Shown piece after piece: positions 24,937 to 34,500 of a stretch of DNA of 64,000 bases. The translations under genes were made by a program, and so were the position numbers. Origin of the DNA: Hymenobacter terrestris. Lineage in GTDB: Bacteria > Bacteroidota > Bacteroidia > Cytophagales > Hymenobacteraceae. Below the pieces are notes generated by a model. That model saw only the letters and a program-made list of their open reading frames with translations, ran no database searches and had not been told where the DNA came from. The stretch is taken from contig NZ_JABKAV010000012.1 in assembly GCF_013377905.1 (NCBI RefSeq), forward strand, positions 28,947 through 92,946. The letters are read 5' to 3'. Positions within the stretch are counted from its first letter, which is position 1, and every line of letters starts with the position of its first letter.

Positions 24937-27510
24937 CTAAAAACGGGCAATTACCCGCAGGTTTACCAAGCGGTTCGAGAGGAAGTTAGGTACGCTGTAG
25001 GTGAGGCCGTTGAGGTCCTGCACGTAATTATAGCCGGCCAGATTACTGGCTCCCAGCACGTTGAGCACTTCCAGGCTCAGCCACAGCGTTTGCAGCTGTA
25101 CGCTGCGGCCACGGGCAGCCAACTCGGCCTCGGTGCGCAGGCTTACTACTTTGGTGAAGCCCAGATCGGCCCGCCGGTAGGCCCGGGTGAGCTTACTGGT
25201 GCCCCGCAAATCGGGCGCGTCGGGGGGACTGAAGGGCAGGCCGGTGCCAAACACGAAGTTCACGTAGCCCTTCACCGAGGGGTCGTTGGGCAGGTTGTCC
25301 TGCAGGAAAATTCCCAGGTTCAGGCGCTGATCAGAAGGCCGGCGGATATAGCCCTTGGACTGGCGGCCGATAACCTGACCCTCGGAATCGAAGACATTGA
25401 GCGAGTCGCCGACCAGGTTTTCGCGGGTCGAGAGCACGCCCAGGCTAAACCACGATTCGGTGCCGGGGATGAACTCGCCGCTCACCCGCGCATCGAAGCC
25501 GGCGGCGTAAGCCTTGGCGTTGTTGTTGGCCTGATAGCGCAGGCGCACGTTGTCGATGTCGTAGGGCACCACATCGGTGAGGTACTTGTAGTAGGCCTCG
25601 CCGGTGAACCGAAACGGCCGGCCCCAGCTCTGAAAACGCAGCTCGTTGCCCACAATAAAGTGTAACGAGCGTTGGGCCCGCAGGTCGAGGTTGAGCGCGC
25701 CCTCCTGGTTTTGCGGGGCCCCGGACTGAAAGCGCAGCTCGCGGTAGAAGGGCGGCTGCACGTACACGCCGGCCGCCGCTTTCCAGGCCAGCCGCGGGTT
25801 ACGGGCACTTCGGAAGGCGTACTGTACCCGCGGGCTGAGCGTGGTCTGCCCATTCACGGTCCAGTAGTTGAGGCGGGCGCCGTAGGTGAGCGTGCGCAGC
25901 GAATCGAAGCGAATGGTGTGCTGGGCGTAGCCTTGGGTGCGGGTACTGTTCAGGCTAAGGTCGGAGCGCAGGCGGGTACGGCGGAAGTCGGGTACGAAGT
26001 CAGCCGAATCGACGAAGCTGTACTCGTTTAACTCGTCGTTTATTTGCTCGCGGCCGGCCTTCAGGCCCCAGCGCACGGTGTGGCGCAGGCCCGGCGTCCA
26101 GGTGCCGCGGGTTTCGAGTGAGGCAACCCGGGCTTCGAGCGAGTTGCGCGAGTTCTTGAAAAGCGAGCCTATGCCCCGCCGGTTGCGGTCGGCCCCAAAG
26201 TCGGGCGAGTTTGGGTCGCGGTTGATTTCGGCAATAAAATAAGCTGCTTCCACGTCGCGGTACTCAAACTCGCGCGAGTAAAGCAGCCCTCCCAGCAGCT
26301 CCAGGCGCAGGTTGGTCCGCAACTGGTGGCTCAGGCTCAGCCCGCCCTGGTAGGTATCATACTGCATCCGCTCCCGCCCCGAGTAGTCGATGATAAGGCG
26401 CGAAAACTGGTTGACGCCGGTACTGAACGTGCTTTCGCCACTTTCGGGGTTGAAGCGAAAATCGTTGTGAGCAAAGGTATTCAGGACGCTTACCGTAGTG
26501 CGGTCGAGGTTGTCTTTGGGGCCCAGGGCCAGCGTAATCAGGCTCTGGCCGTCGTAAAAGGTGGGGTTGTAGCCGCCCTGCTGCTGCTGGAGCGAGTTGA
26601 AAACGTAGGTGGCGTTTTTGTAGCGCACCCCGGCCAGGTAACTAACGCGGCGGTTGGGCGAGGCGGCCTCTACGTGGGCCGTGCCACCTACCAAACTAGC
26701 CGTAGCAGAAGCCCCGAACTTGAGGGGGCGCTTGTACTCAATGTTGAGCACCGACGAGAGCTTGTCGCCGAACTTGGGCTGCCAGCCCCCGCTCGAAAAC
26801 TCAATCGTGTTCACCAGATCGGGGTTTACGAAGCTCAAACCCTCCTGCTGGGCCGTGGTTACCAGAAACGGCCGGTACACCTCGAAGCCGTTGACGTAAA
26901 TCAGGTTTTCCTCGTAGTTGCCGCCCCGCACCGAATACGTGCTGGTCAGCTCGTTGGTGCTGGTTACGCCGGGCAGCGTTTTGAGGATGGCCGAAAAGTC
27001 GCCGAAGGGCGAAGGAATTTCCTTGGCCGCCCGCGGCTCCAGCTGCATAATGCTTACCTGCTCGCGGGTATCGGTGCCATCCTGGCGGCCGCGCACGGTT
27101 ACGTTGTCGAGGGCCCGGCCATCATCGGCCAGCACCAGCCGGAGCTCCGGGTTCTGGGCCAGGTCGAGTTTCAGGCGTTCGAGGCGGTAGCCAAGGCGGC
27201 GCAGTACCAGCACCGGAGCCGCGCCACCGGCCGCCGGCCGCGCTACGCTCAGCGAAAAGCGGCCTTGGGCATTGGTGCTGGTGCTGCCCGTCTGGCCCTC
27301 CACGCCTACTGTCACGTCTTCCAGGGGCCGGCCGCTGCCGTCGCGCACTACGCCGGTTACCGGCACGCGGCTGGTTTGAGCCAGCGCCGGCGTGGCCAGG
27401 CCGGCCAGCAGCAACAGCGCGGCAGTGCCCGGGCGGGCGGCGGGCGCCGTTAGCAGCCGAAGCCACAAACGAGTCGGAACGCAGAAGGAAGCGCGGAAAT
27501 CAGGCAGCAT
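24937..27510 (-). CDS. TonB-dependent receptor with N-terminal carboxypeptidase-like domain
   Basis: An 857-residue outer-membrane protein. After a signal peptide (ends TPALAQ near residue 45) comes a carboxypeptidase-regulatory-like beta-sandwich (about 50-130: VTGVVRDGSGRPLEDVTVGV), then a plug (about 150-260: GDFSAILKTLPGVTSTNEL, YSVRGGNYEENLIYVNGFEV), then a 22-strand barrel to a C-terminal RF. No SusD-like partner is adjacent, so it is not a typical polysaccharide-utilisation pair. It starts 9 bp after rpe, possibly cotranscribed. The ligand is unknown. Confidence 0.9.
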   Translation of the reverse strand: MLPDFRASFCVPTRLWLRLLTAPAARPGTAALLLLAGLATPALAQTSRVPVTGVVRDGSGRPLEDVTVGVEGQTGSTSTNAQGRFSLSVARPAAGGAAPVLVLRRLGYRLERLKLDLAQNPELRLVLADDGRALDNVTVRGRQDGTDTREQVSIMQLEPRAAKEIPSPFGDFSAILKTLPGVTSTNELTSTYSVRGGNYEENLIYVNGFEVYRPFLVTTAQQEGLSFVNPDLVNTIEFSSGGWQPKFGDKLSSVLNIEYKRPLKFGASATASLVGGTAHVEAASPNRRVSYLAGVRYKNATYVFNSLQQQQGGYNPTFYDGQSLITLALGPKDNLDRTTVSVLNTFAHNDFRFNPESGESTFSTGVNQFSRLIIDYSGRERMQYDTYQGGLSLSHQLRTNLRLELLGGLLYSREFEYRDVEAAYFIAEINRDPNSPDFGADRNRRGIGSLFKNSRNSLEARVASLETRGTWTPGLRHTVRWGLKAGREQINDELNEYSFVDSADFVPDFRRTRLRSDLSLNSTRTQGYAQHTIRFDSLRTLTYGARLNYWTVNGQTTLSPRVQYAFRSARNPRLAWKAAAGVYVQPPFYRELRFQSGAPQNQEGALNLDLRAQRSLHFIVGNELRFQSWGRPFRFTGEAYYKYLTDVVPYDIDNVRLRYQANNNAKAYAAGFDARVSGEFIPGTESWFSLGVLSTRENLVGDSLNVFDSEGQVIGRQSKGYIRRPSDQRLNLGIFLQDNLPNDPSVKGYVNFVFGTGLPFSPPDAPDLRGTSKLTRAYRRADLGFTKVVSLRTEAELAARGRSVQLQTLWLSLEVLNVLGASNLAGYNYVQDLNGLTYSVPNFLSNRLVNLRVIARF

Positions 27511-27519
27511 CCGCAGGGC

Positions 27520-28218
27520 TTAGTCGTTGGTTTCGAGAGCTTCGGGGGCCAGCTCGGCCCGCATCCGGGCCAGGGTGCCCACTGGGTCGCCATCCTTGAA
27601 CACGAACGAGCCGGCTACCAGCACATCGGCCCCGGCCGCTACCAGGGCGGGCGCGTTGTCAAGCGTTACGCCGCCGTCCACCTCAATCAGGGCCGACGAG
27701 CCACTATCCACCAGCAGCTCTTTCAGCTGGGCCACCTTGCGCAGCGTGTTCGGAATAAAGGCCTGCCCCCCGAAACCGGGGTTCACCGACATAATCAGAA
27801 CTACGTCGAGGTCGGCGGCAATGTCTTCGAGCAAACTTACGGGCGAATGCGGGTTGAGGGCCACGCCGGCCCGGCAACCCAGCTGCTTGATTTGCTGCAC
27901 CACCCGGTGCAAGTGAATGCAGGCCTCGTAATGCACCGTTATCACCGCGGCCCCGGCGTCGCGGAAGGCGCTCAGGTAGTGCTGGGGCTCTTCGATCATC
28001 AGGTGTACATCGATGGGCTGCTTGGCGTAGCGATGCACGGCCTCCAGCACCGGAATGCCGAACGAGATGTTGGGCACAAATCGGCCGTCCATCACATCGA
28101 AATGCAGCCAGTCGGCGGCCGAGGCGGCCAGCATTTCGGTTTCGGCCTGCAGGTTGCCGAAGTCGGCGGAAAGAAGCGAGGGGGCCAGCAGCGGGGCCTG
28201 GCGACGAGTCGGGTTCAT
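27520..28218 (-). CDS. rpe: ribulose-phosphate 3-epimerase
   Basis: A 232-residue TIM barrel interconverting ribulose- and xylulose-5-phosphate in the pentose phosphate pathway. PSLLSADFGNL near the start, HFDVMDGRFVPN with the metal-binding His/Asp pair, VHLMIEEP, and MSVNPGFGGQ plus EVDGG in the second half are diagnostic. The ATG at 28218 (MNPTRRQ) was chosen over one 8 codons upstream. The downstream TonB gene follows by 9 bp. Confidence 0.96.
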   Translation of the reverse strand: MNPTRRQAPLLAPSLLSADFGNLQAETEMLAASAADWLHFDVMDGRFVPNISFGIPVLEAVHRYAKQPIDVHLMIEEPQHYLSAFRDAGAAVITVHYEACIHLHRVVQQIKQLGCRAGVALNPHSPVSLLEDIAADLDVVLIMSVNPGFGGQAFIPNTLRKVAQLKELLVDSGSSALIEVDGGVTLDNAPALVAAGADVLVAGSFVFKDGDPVGTLARMRAELAPEALETND

Positions 28219-28292
28219 GCCACGAAAGTAGTCATTACTCAACTCAAGTTGCTAAGCCCCGCCCCTGTAGCGCTCTTCGCGACCTAGATTAC

Positions 28293-28613
28293 TTAAGCCG
28301 GCTTTTCGAAGGCGCGCCAGTCGAGCTTGCCGTCTTCGGTTTTGCGCAGGAATACGGTCTGGTCATCGTCCTGGCGCTTGCCAAAGGTTACGTCGCCGCG
28401 GCAATCGAGGCAGCGCAGGCTGGTGTATTTGAACTTGCCCTGGGCCTCGCGGGCCGTCAGGTCGAGGTTGTCGGAGCCGCAGAGGCCGCACTTGGCCACA
28501 TCGGGGAAGCTGAGCCGGTCGTACTCGGCCACCGTTTCGTGGAACGTGGCTCCCTGAACGGTGAAGTGAAACTGGCGGCGCCCGAGGCGCTTGGAAACCA
28601 TCATCTGTAGCAT
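28293..28613 (-). CDS. small phage-like zinc-ribbon protein
   Basis: A 106-residue protein: a short beta start (FHFTVQGATFHETVAEYDRL), then a CGLC knuckle near residue 42 and CLDC near 69, followed by DVTFGKRQDDD and a charged end (LRKTEDGKLDWRAF). The arrangement resembles single zinc-ribbon proteins from phage recombination cassettes, where CGLC...C..C is followed by FGQ-type and K-rich turns. That is recognition by pattern only. It stands alone upstream of rpe, with no other phage gene in view, so it may be a domesticated gene. Confidence 0.6.
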   Translation of the reverse strand: MLQMMVSKRLGRRQFHFTVQGATFHETVAEYDRLSFPDVAKCGLCGSDNLDLTAREAQGKFKYTSLRCLDCRGDVTFGKRQDDDQTVFLRKTEDGKLDWRAFEKPA

Positions 28614-29052
28614 GGCAAAAAAGAGGAAAGGGGTTTAAAATAGAGTTAAAAAAAGCCGCCGGGTTGAACGGGTGATGAAGATGCAGCAACCTACTTCAAC
28701 CGTAATACAATGCCAAATTACTAACTATTTTCGCATCATCAAAACTAAATAAATTGGCAATCATGATTCGTGGCACACCTCCCCAATTACAGCCACTGTG
28801 GCCAAAGCGTACGATTTTGACAACCATTAACTTAGCCCTTATATAGCGTGATTAGAGCCTTTATTTCTGCTTCAGCAGCTATTGGGGCGAACCTAACCGA
28901 CAATCTGCAGCTTTACCAAGTACTGCTGGTAGATTCTTTAGAAGAACTGTATTATCTAGCAGACTATGTTCGTTTGAAATAGCGGGTAAGCCTCTGTCTG
29001 AGAGCTATCCGCCCGCCTGTTGATAAGTGCCCGCCCACTTGCCTGCCCCTGT
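28614..29052. other. AT-richer gap, no clear gene
   Basis: A 439-bp stretch lower in GC than its flanks. It holds one possible tiny frame (28848-28982, plus strand, GTG start, 44 codons, ending YLADYVRLK) of no recognised family. I see no tRNA and no clear promoter. Confidence 0.4.
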
Positions 29053-32000
29053 ATGCCCGCAACGCTTATTCTCCTGCCCGTTTCTCATCCTTTTTCACCT
29101 ACCAAGGCTACTCGCCCGTTACCCGCTCGCCGGTACCTGAACCGACGGCGGCGGGCGGCAGTTGGGTGGCTGTTTACGCTGTTGATGCTGCTTGCAAGCG
29201 GGGCAGCCCGCGCACAAACCCCCACGGGCCCGCCGGAATGCAGCGAGGATGAGAAGTTCGCCAACACCTGGTATTTCGGCTTCAAAGCGGGGCTCGATTT
29301 CAACATGGCCACCGATTCCATCAAGCCCACGGTGCTCACCAATGGTGCCATGGACGCGCCGGCCGGGGCCGGGGTAATGTCGGATGGCAGCGGCGAGATT
29401 CTCTTTTACAGCAACGGCGAAACCGTTTGGAACGGCGACGGCACCGTTATGACCAACGGCACCGGCTTACTGGGCAGCCGACTCGTTACCGATGGCCCCC
29501 TACCCATCCGGATGCCCGGCAGTCCCCCTCCGGGTTCAACGGGTGTGGCAACGCGCTACCTGCTGTTCACGCAGGACGCGGCGGGCGGGCCTAATGGCCT
29601 CCGTTATTCCGAAATCGTTATTCCGGCCGGCGGAGGCCCCGGTACAGTCGTTCTAGCCACCAAAAACACACCGCTTGCCCAGGGCACCGCCGAGAAAATG
29701 ACGGCCGTGTTCCATAAAAACGGCTGCGACATCTGGCTTATCGTGCATGGCTGGGGCGGCGCAACATCGGGCAACAACAACCGCGGCGACGCCTTTATGG
29801 CCTACCGCGTGAAGCCGTCTACCGGCGGCATGGGCACGGGTCCGGTGAACATTGATCCGCCCATTGCCTCCGCCGTAGGCTCGTTGCACGCGCCAAGCGT
29901 GTCGCCGGTTGGCTACCGCGGGCAGATGAAGGTGACGCCCGACGGCCAGCAGCTGGCCCTGGCCCGCTATAGCGAAATCACCACCGATAGGAGCAGCACC
30001 GTGGAGCTATTCAGCTTCGATACCGGGACGGGTGCGGTCGGCACCCCCCGCATTATCGATGCCGATCAGGGCGGCTACTATGGCGTGGCGTTTTCGCCGG
30101 GCCGCAGCCGGCTGTATGCCACCGTGCTGGGCGCGGCACCCCGGCTGCCGCAGCTGCTGCAGTTCGATATCAGCACTATTGGTACCGGCGCCGGCAATGG
30201 CCCGGTAGGCCGCGAGGTTATTCCGCTTGGGCAAACTACGCCGGTAAACCTAGGCTCGATGCAGACCGCTCCCGACGGCAAGATTTACGTGGCCCGCGAA
30301 AACCAGCCGGCCCTGGGCTTTATTCCCTATCCCGATTCGCTGGGTGCTGCCATTGCCTACGCCGACGACAGCCTGCAACTGGGCGGGCGGCTGAGCGGGC
30401 TGGGCCTGGTTAATTTCAACCAGAGCTCCTTGCTGCGCTTTGGCTTCAGTGGAGAAGCTACGGGCTGCCTGCAATATACTTTCGAGGCTCCACCGGTTGA
30501 GTTCGACAACCCCCAATACGCCTGGGATTTTGGCGACGGCACCACCTCAACGGCGCAAAATCCGCCCCCGCACACCTACCCCCGCCCCGGCGACTATGAG
30601 GTGACGCTGCGTATTACAACCGAGTGCTTTTGCCGGGAGAGTAAGAGCCTGGTCCGGATTTTTGGCCCGCCTACCCCGGGCACGATTGCGGCCGCGCAGG
30701 CCGTGTGCGCCGGCGACACCCCCGCTTTGCTGACCAGCACGGCTCCGGCGGCAGAGGGCACCGGTCAGTTTGACTACCAGTGGCAGAGCTCGGCCGACGG
30801 TAATACCTGGGCCAACATTTCGGGTGCAACCAGCGAAACCTACCAGCCAGCGGCCGCCAACGCCGACATTTTCTACCGGCGGCTGGTTACTTCGGGCTTC
30901 TGCGCGCCGGGTACGCCTACTCCTTCCATTAAGATTACCGTGACGCCGGCCATAGTGCCCGGTACCATTGCCGCCGACCAGACCGTGTGCGTGGGTACCG
31001 CGCCGGCCCCGCTTACCAGCACGGCGGCCCCAACCGGGGGTACCGGCTCGTTTGCTTTCCAGTGGGAATCATCACTCGACAACGCCACCTGGACCGCCGT
31101 AGCCAACGGCACGGGCGAAACGTATGCGCCGGGCCCGCTCACGGTTACCACCTCGTTCCGCCGTCAGCTAAGCTCCGGCCCCTGCGACAGTATTGCTTCC
31201 AACGTCGTCACCGTTACGGTAACGCCGGCCCTGACAGCCGGGACCATTGCGGCCAGCCAGGACTTATGCGCCGGAGCAGTGCCGGCTTTGCTCACCAGCC
31301 CAACGGCCGCCACGGGCGGCAATGGCCCCATTACTTACCAGTGGGAGTCGTCGGGCGATAACGTCACCTGGGTTCCCATCACCGGCGCGACCAACGCCAC
31401 GTACCAGCCGGTTGCCCTCACGGTTACCACCTCCTTCCGCCGCCGGGCCAGCTCGGGCGCGGGCTGCGCTCCGGCCGTGTCCAATGCGGTAACGATTACG
31501 GTGGCCCCGGCGGTGGTGGCCGGTACCATTGCCGCCGACCAGACGCTGTGCCAGGGAGCCACTCCCGCCCGTCTGACCAGCACCGGCGACGCCACTGGTG
31601 GCCTTGGCACTTTGACGTACCAGTGGGAATTTTCGACTGACAACACCACCTGGACGCCGGTAAACGGGGCCACCAGCGCCGACTATGCGCCGGGCCCGCT
31701 CACGGTTACCACTTTCTTCCGCCGCCAGGCCCTGACGGCGGCCTGCGCACCGGTGCTATCGAATGTGGTAACGCTGACGGTGCTGCCCGAACTGCTGGCC
31801 GGTAGCATTGCCGCCGACCAGGACATTTGCGCGGGTACGGCCCCCGCGCCGCTGAGCAGCGCCGGTCCGGCCAGCGGTGGAACCGGCACGTTCGCCTACC
31901 AGTGGGAGTCTTCGTTGAATAACAGCACCTGGACGGCCGTTGGCGGGGCCACCGGCCCTACTTATCAGCCGGCTACCCTAAGCGCCACCACCTATTTCCG

Positions 32001-33120
32001 CCGCCGCGTCACGTCGGGCACCGGTACTTGCTCCACCCAGGTTTCGAACGTGGTAACTATTCGGGTGCTACCCTCGGTAACGCCCACCGTAACCGTGGCC
32101 ACGCTGCCCGCTTCATGCCCCGGCACGCCGCTTACTTTCACGGCTGTGGCCACCGATGCGGGCACCACGCCGGCTTACCAGTGGTTCGTGAATGACATTC
32201 CTGTAGCCAGCGGGCCAACCTTTACCAGCAGCACGCTGGCAACCGGCGACCGGGTGCGGGTAGATGTAACCGCCAGCACGGGCCTGTGTAGCACCGGGCC
32301 GGCTACGGCCACCGTTACTGTTACGCGCACGCCTACCCCCACTCCTACCCTGGTTATTGCCCAGGAAGCCGGGCCGGCCGCCTGCACGGGCGAGCCCCAG
32401 ACCTTCCGGGCCACCAGTGTAACGAATGGCGGCACGAACCCCGCCTACCAGTGGCGGGTGGATGGCAACGATGTACCCGGGGCCACAAATCCGGTGTTCA
32501 CCAGCAGCACGCTGCGCGACGGCCAGACCGTGACGCTGCGCCTGAGCACGGCCAACAGCTGCGGGCCGGTATCGACCACTTCCAATGGAGTAGTTGTGCG
32601 CGTTCAGCCAACGGTTAACATAAGCGCCGGCCCCGATAAGGAAGTTATCCTAGGCAACTCGGTGGTGTTGGAAGGCACTGCCGATGGCACTTATCCCGTT
32701 ACGTGGACCCCGGCGGCGGGCCTGGATTTCTCGGGCAACGACCCGCTGCGGCCCCGGGCCTCACCTACAACCACCACCACCTACACCCTTTCGGCCGGGG
32801 CCGGCGGCTGCGCTGCCACCGACCAGGTAACGGTAACCGTGCGCGAGGCCATCCGGATTCCGAACGCCTTCACGCCCAACGGCGACGGCCGCAACGATAC
32901 CTGGCAGATTGAGTTCATCGAGCAATTCCCCGACAACACCGTCACCGTGTTCAACCGCTGGGGAACCCAGGTTTTCTCGGCCCAGAACTACAGCCGGGCC
33001 AACGAATGGAACGGCAACATCAACGGCAAGCCCGCGCCGGTCGGCACCTACTACTACGTGGTGGTAACCAAAGGCCCCCTGGGTAAGTCCTTCAGCGGGT
33101 CTCTGACGGTACTTTATTGA
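29053..33120 (+). CDS. giant T9SS type B surface protein with PKD and tandem Ig-like repeats
   Basis: A 1355-residue secreted protein. It has a signal peptide ending near AARAQ (residue 55), a WD/NHL-like N-terminal region (about 60-460: SDGSGEILFYSNGETVW, SVSPVGYRGQMKVTPDG), a PKD domain near 485-545 (YAWDFGDGTTS), then five tandem Ig-like repeats of 93-94 residues, each with a Cys pair and YQWESS, two or three further Ig-like domains, and a type B (CHU_C/gliding-associated) tail: IPNAFTPNGDGRNDTWQI, FNRWGTQVF, GTYYYVV. Type B tails direct export through the T9SS, usually with a PorP/SprF partner, encoded here 81 bp downstream. It is likely an adhesin or matrix protein. Confidence 0.88.
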   Translation: MPATLILLPVSHPFSPTKATRPLPARRYLNRRRRAAVGWLFTLLMLLASGAARAQTPTGPPECSEDEKFANTWYFGFKAGLDFNMATDSIKPTVLTNGAMDAPAGAGVMSDGSGEILFYSNGETVWNGDGTVMTNGTGLLGSRLVTDGPLPIRMPGSPPPGSTGVATRYLLFTQDAAGGPNGLRYSEIVIPAGGGPGTVVLATKNTPLAQGTAEKMTAVFHKNGCDIWLIVHGWGGATSGNNNRGDAFMAYRVKPSTGGMGTGPVNIDPPIASAVGSLHAPSVSPVGYRGQMKVTPDGQQLALARYSEITTDRSSTVELFSFDTGTGAVGTPRIIDADQGGYYGVAFSPGRSRLYATVLGAAPRLPQLLQFDISTIGTGAGNGPVGREVIPLGQTTPVNLGSMQTAPDGKIYVARENQPALGFIPYPDSLGAAIAYADDSLQLGGRLSGLGLVNFNQSSLLRFGFSGEATGCLQYTFEAPPVEFDNPQYAWDFGDGTTSTAQNPPPHTYPRPGDYEVTLRITTECFCRESKSLVRIFGPPTPGTIAAAQAVCAGDTPALLTSTAPAAEGTGQFDYQWQSSADGNTWANISGATSETYQPAAANADIFYRRLVTSGFCAPGTPTPSIKITVTPAIVPGTIAADQTVCVGTAPAPLTSTAAPTGGTGSFAFQWESSLDNATWTAVANGTGETYAPGPLTVTTSFRRQLSSGPCDSIASNVVTVTVTPALTAGTIAASQDLCAGAVPALLTSPTAATGGNGPITYQWESSGDNVTWVPITGATNATYQPVALTVTTSFRRRASSGAGCAPAVSNAVTITVAPAVVAGTIAADQTLCQGATPARLTSTGDATGGLGTLTYQWEFSTDNTTWTPVNGATSADYAPGPLTVTTFFRRQALTAACAPVLSNVVTLTVLPELLAGSIAADQDICAGTAPAPLSSAGPASGGTGTFAYQWESSLNNSTWTAVGGATGPTYQPATLSATTYFRRRVTSGTGTCSTQVSNVVTIRVLPSVTPTVTVATLPASCPGTPLTFTAVATDAGTTPAYQWFVNDIPVASGPTFTSSTLATGDRVRVDVTASTGLCSTGPATATVTVTRTPTPTPTLVIAQEAGPAACTGEPQTFRATSVTNGGTNPAYQWRVDGNDVPGATNPVFTSSTLRDGQTVTLRLSTANSCGPVSTTSNGVVVRVQPTVNISAGPDKEVILGNSVVLEGTADGTYPVTWTPAAGLDFSGNDPLRPRASPTTTTTYTLSAGAGGCAATDQVTVTVREAIRIPNAFTPNGDGRNDTWQIEFIEQFPDNTVTVFNRWGTQVFSAQNYSRANEWNGNINGKPAPVGTYYYVVVTKGPLGKSFSGSLTVLY
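30679..32080 (+). repeat. five tandem 279/282-bp repeats inside the adhesin gene
   Basis: Starts at about 30679, 30961, 31240, 31522 and 31801 share GGTACCATTGCCGCCGACCAG-like openings and TACCAGTGGGAxTC centres. The alternating 282- and 279-bp spacing keeps the reading frame, so the repeat number can change by recombination without breaking the gene. Confidence 0.85.
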
Positions 33121-33129
33121 GTTGGCAGC

Positions 33130-33164
33130 AGTGCCCGGCCGCCACCAGCTGGCAGCCGGGCACT
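33130..33164 (+). terminator. hairpin between the adhesin and PorP/SprF genes
   Basis: AGTGCCCGGC (33130-33139) pairs with GCCGGGCACT (33155-33164), just after the adhesin stop. It may limit or balance expression of the downstream partner rather than end the operon. Confidence 0.5.
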
Positions 33165-33201
33165 GGCCGCCGGCACCTGACAATTAACACTCCATGCTGT
33201 T

Positions 33202-34182
33202 ATGAAGACATCTTTTCCCCTCCTGTCGCTGCTACTGCTGCTAACCGCCGCGCCGGCCCTGGCCCAGCAGGAGGCCCAGTACAGCCAGTACATGAACAAC
33301 AACTACCTCATCAACCCCGGCGCGACGGGTGCGGAGGACTATATTGATGTGAAGTTCAGCTACCGGACCCAGTGGGTGGGGCTGGAGGGCGGCCCCCGAA
33401 CCTACTACGCCAGCGTCAACTCGTCGCTGGGCAAGTGGCTTACCACTGATAAGCGCACCCGGCGCGACCTGCGCCGGCCGTTTCACGCCATCGGCGGCAT
33501 GGTGTACCGCGACGCCACGGGCCCCATCAGCCGCACCAGCGCCTACGTTTCGTACGCCTACAACGTGGTGCTCCGGCCCAACCTGCGGGCGGCGCTGGGC
33601 ATGTCGGCGGGCCTGCAGCAGTTTGCCGTCGATGGCAGCAAGCTGCGGTTCTTCGACCCCGGCCCCGATCCGCTGGTGCTGGCCCCCAACGAATCCTCGC
33701 GGGTGTTCGACGGCTCGGTGGGCCTGTGGGTGTACAGCTCGAATTTTTTCGTGGGCGTATCCAGCACTCAGCTACTGGCCAATAGGCTTGATTTCTCCTA
33801 CGGTCCCAACCAATTGGCGTCCGGCTCGGGCAACTCACTCCGGCGGCACTACTTTTTCACGGGTGGAGTGATGCTGCCGCTGACCGACGACTGGTCCCTG
33901 GTACCCTCCGTGCTGGTCAAAGCCGTCAGTCCGGCCCCGCTGTCCGTCGATGTGAATGCCAAGCTCAAGTACCAGGACTTGCTGTGGGCCGGTATATCGT
34001 GGCGCACTTCCGATGCAGCCGTGGCAATGGCCGGCGTTAACTACGAGCAGTTTGCGCTGGGCTACTCCTACGACATAGGCCATTCGCGGCTGTCGCCCTA
34101 CCACAACGGCACCCACGAAATACTACTGGGCCTGCGGCTGAAGAAAAAGGCGCAGGTCGTCTGCACCAACCGTTTCTGGTAG
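33202..34182 (+). CDS. PorP/SprF-family T9SS outer-membrane protein
   Basis: A 326-residue beta-barrel with a signal peptide (ends PALAQ) and the family start QEAQYSQYMNNNYLINPGATGAEDY, plus the closing GYSYDIGHSRLSPYHNGTHEILLGLRL. The family is needed for secretion or attachment of type B cargo; a copy is often encoded beside each such cargo. Its place directly after the adhesin gene, on the same strand, makes it the likely dedicated partner. Confidence 0.93.
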   Translation: MKTSFPLLSLLLLLTAAPALAQQEAQYSQYMNNNYLINPGATGAEDYIDVKFSYRTQWVGLEGGPRTYYASVNSSLGKWLTTDKRTRRDLRRPFHAIGGMVYRDATGPISRTSAYVSYAYNVVLRPNLRAALGMSAGLQQFAVDGSKLRFFDPGPDPLVLAPNESSRVFDGSVGLWVYSSNFFVGVSSTQLLANRLDFSYGPNQLASGSGNSLRRHYFFTGGVMLPLTDDWSLVPSVLVKAVSPAPLSVDVNAKLKYQDLLWAGISWRTSDAAVAMAGVNYEQFALGYSYDIGHSRLSPYHNGTHEILLGLRLKKKAQVVCTNRFW

Positions 34183-34230
34183 CCGCGCAGCCCGTGAAGC
34201 TGTTCACAAAGCCGGCAATGGTCACGAAAC

Positions 34231-34307
34231 GGTCATGCTGAGCTGGCCGAAGCACCTCTATCGCTTCGTCGCAGTCGTCCAACGAAGCGGTCATGCTGAG
34301 CTGGCCG
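34231..34307. repeat. GTCATGCTGAGC-family direct repeat
   Basis: GGTCATGCTGAGCTGGCCG occurs in direct orientation at 34231-34249 and 34289-34307, with CGCTTCGT/ACGAAGCG between. It is a rearranged copy of the family. Confidence 0.6.
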
Positions 34308-34328
34308 CCTTTTAACTTTGTAAAACGC

Positions 34329-34355
34329 AAAAGCAGGCCCACAAGGCCTGCTTTT
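34329..34355. terminator. strong intrinsic-type terminator
   Basis: AAAAGCAGGCC, loop CACAA, GGCCTGCTTTT: perfect 11-bp stem with T-ends in both directions. It ends the PorP/SprF transcript and once ended the remnant gene on the other strand. Confidence 0.85.
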
Positions 34356-34389
34356 ATTGTGTCTATCCAATTGGCGGCTACTTACGATG

Positions 34390-34500
34390 CTACTGCATCA
34401 CAAAGCGTACGGCCTGCTGCTGCGGGCCTTGCCCGATCAGGCAAGTGAAGATGCCCGGGCGCAACGTCGCCGTTTCGAGGCGCACCGTACCGGTAACGGC
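34390..34500 (-). pseudogene. 3' remnant of a T9SS type A sorting-tail gene
   Basis: The last 35 or so codons of a minus-strand frame read VRLETATLRPGIFTCLIGQG and end AVRFVMQ, the closing pattern of a type A (Por secretion) C-terminal domain. A normal stop and the terminator at 34329-34355 follow. Upstream, the frame passes into Arg/Gly-rich, low-complexity sequence at about 34500 with no further homology. A surface-protein gene has therefore lost all but its 3' end, or the assembly is broken here. Confidence 0.55.

Noticed and set aside
30679..32080. Regular repeats that might suggest a CRISPR array
   Set aside because: The unit is 279/282 bp, in frame, and encodes Ig-like domains; there are no short spacers.
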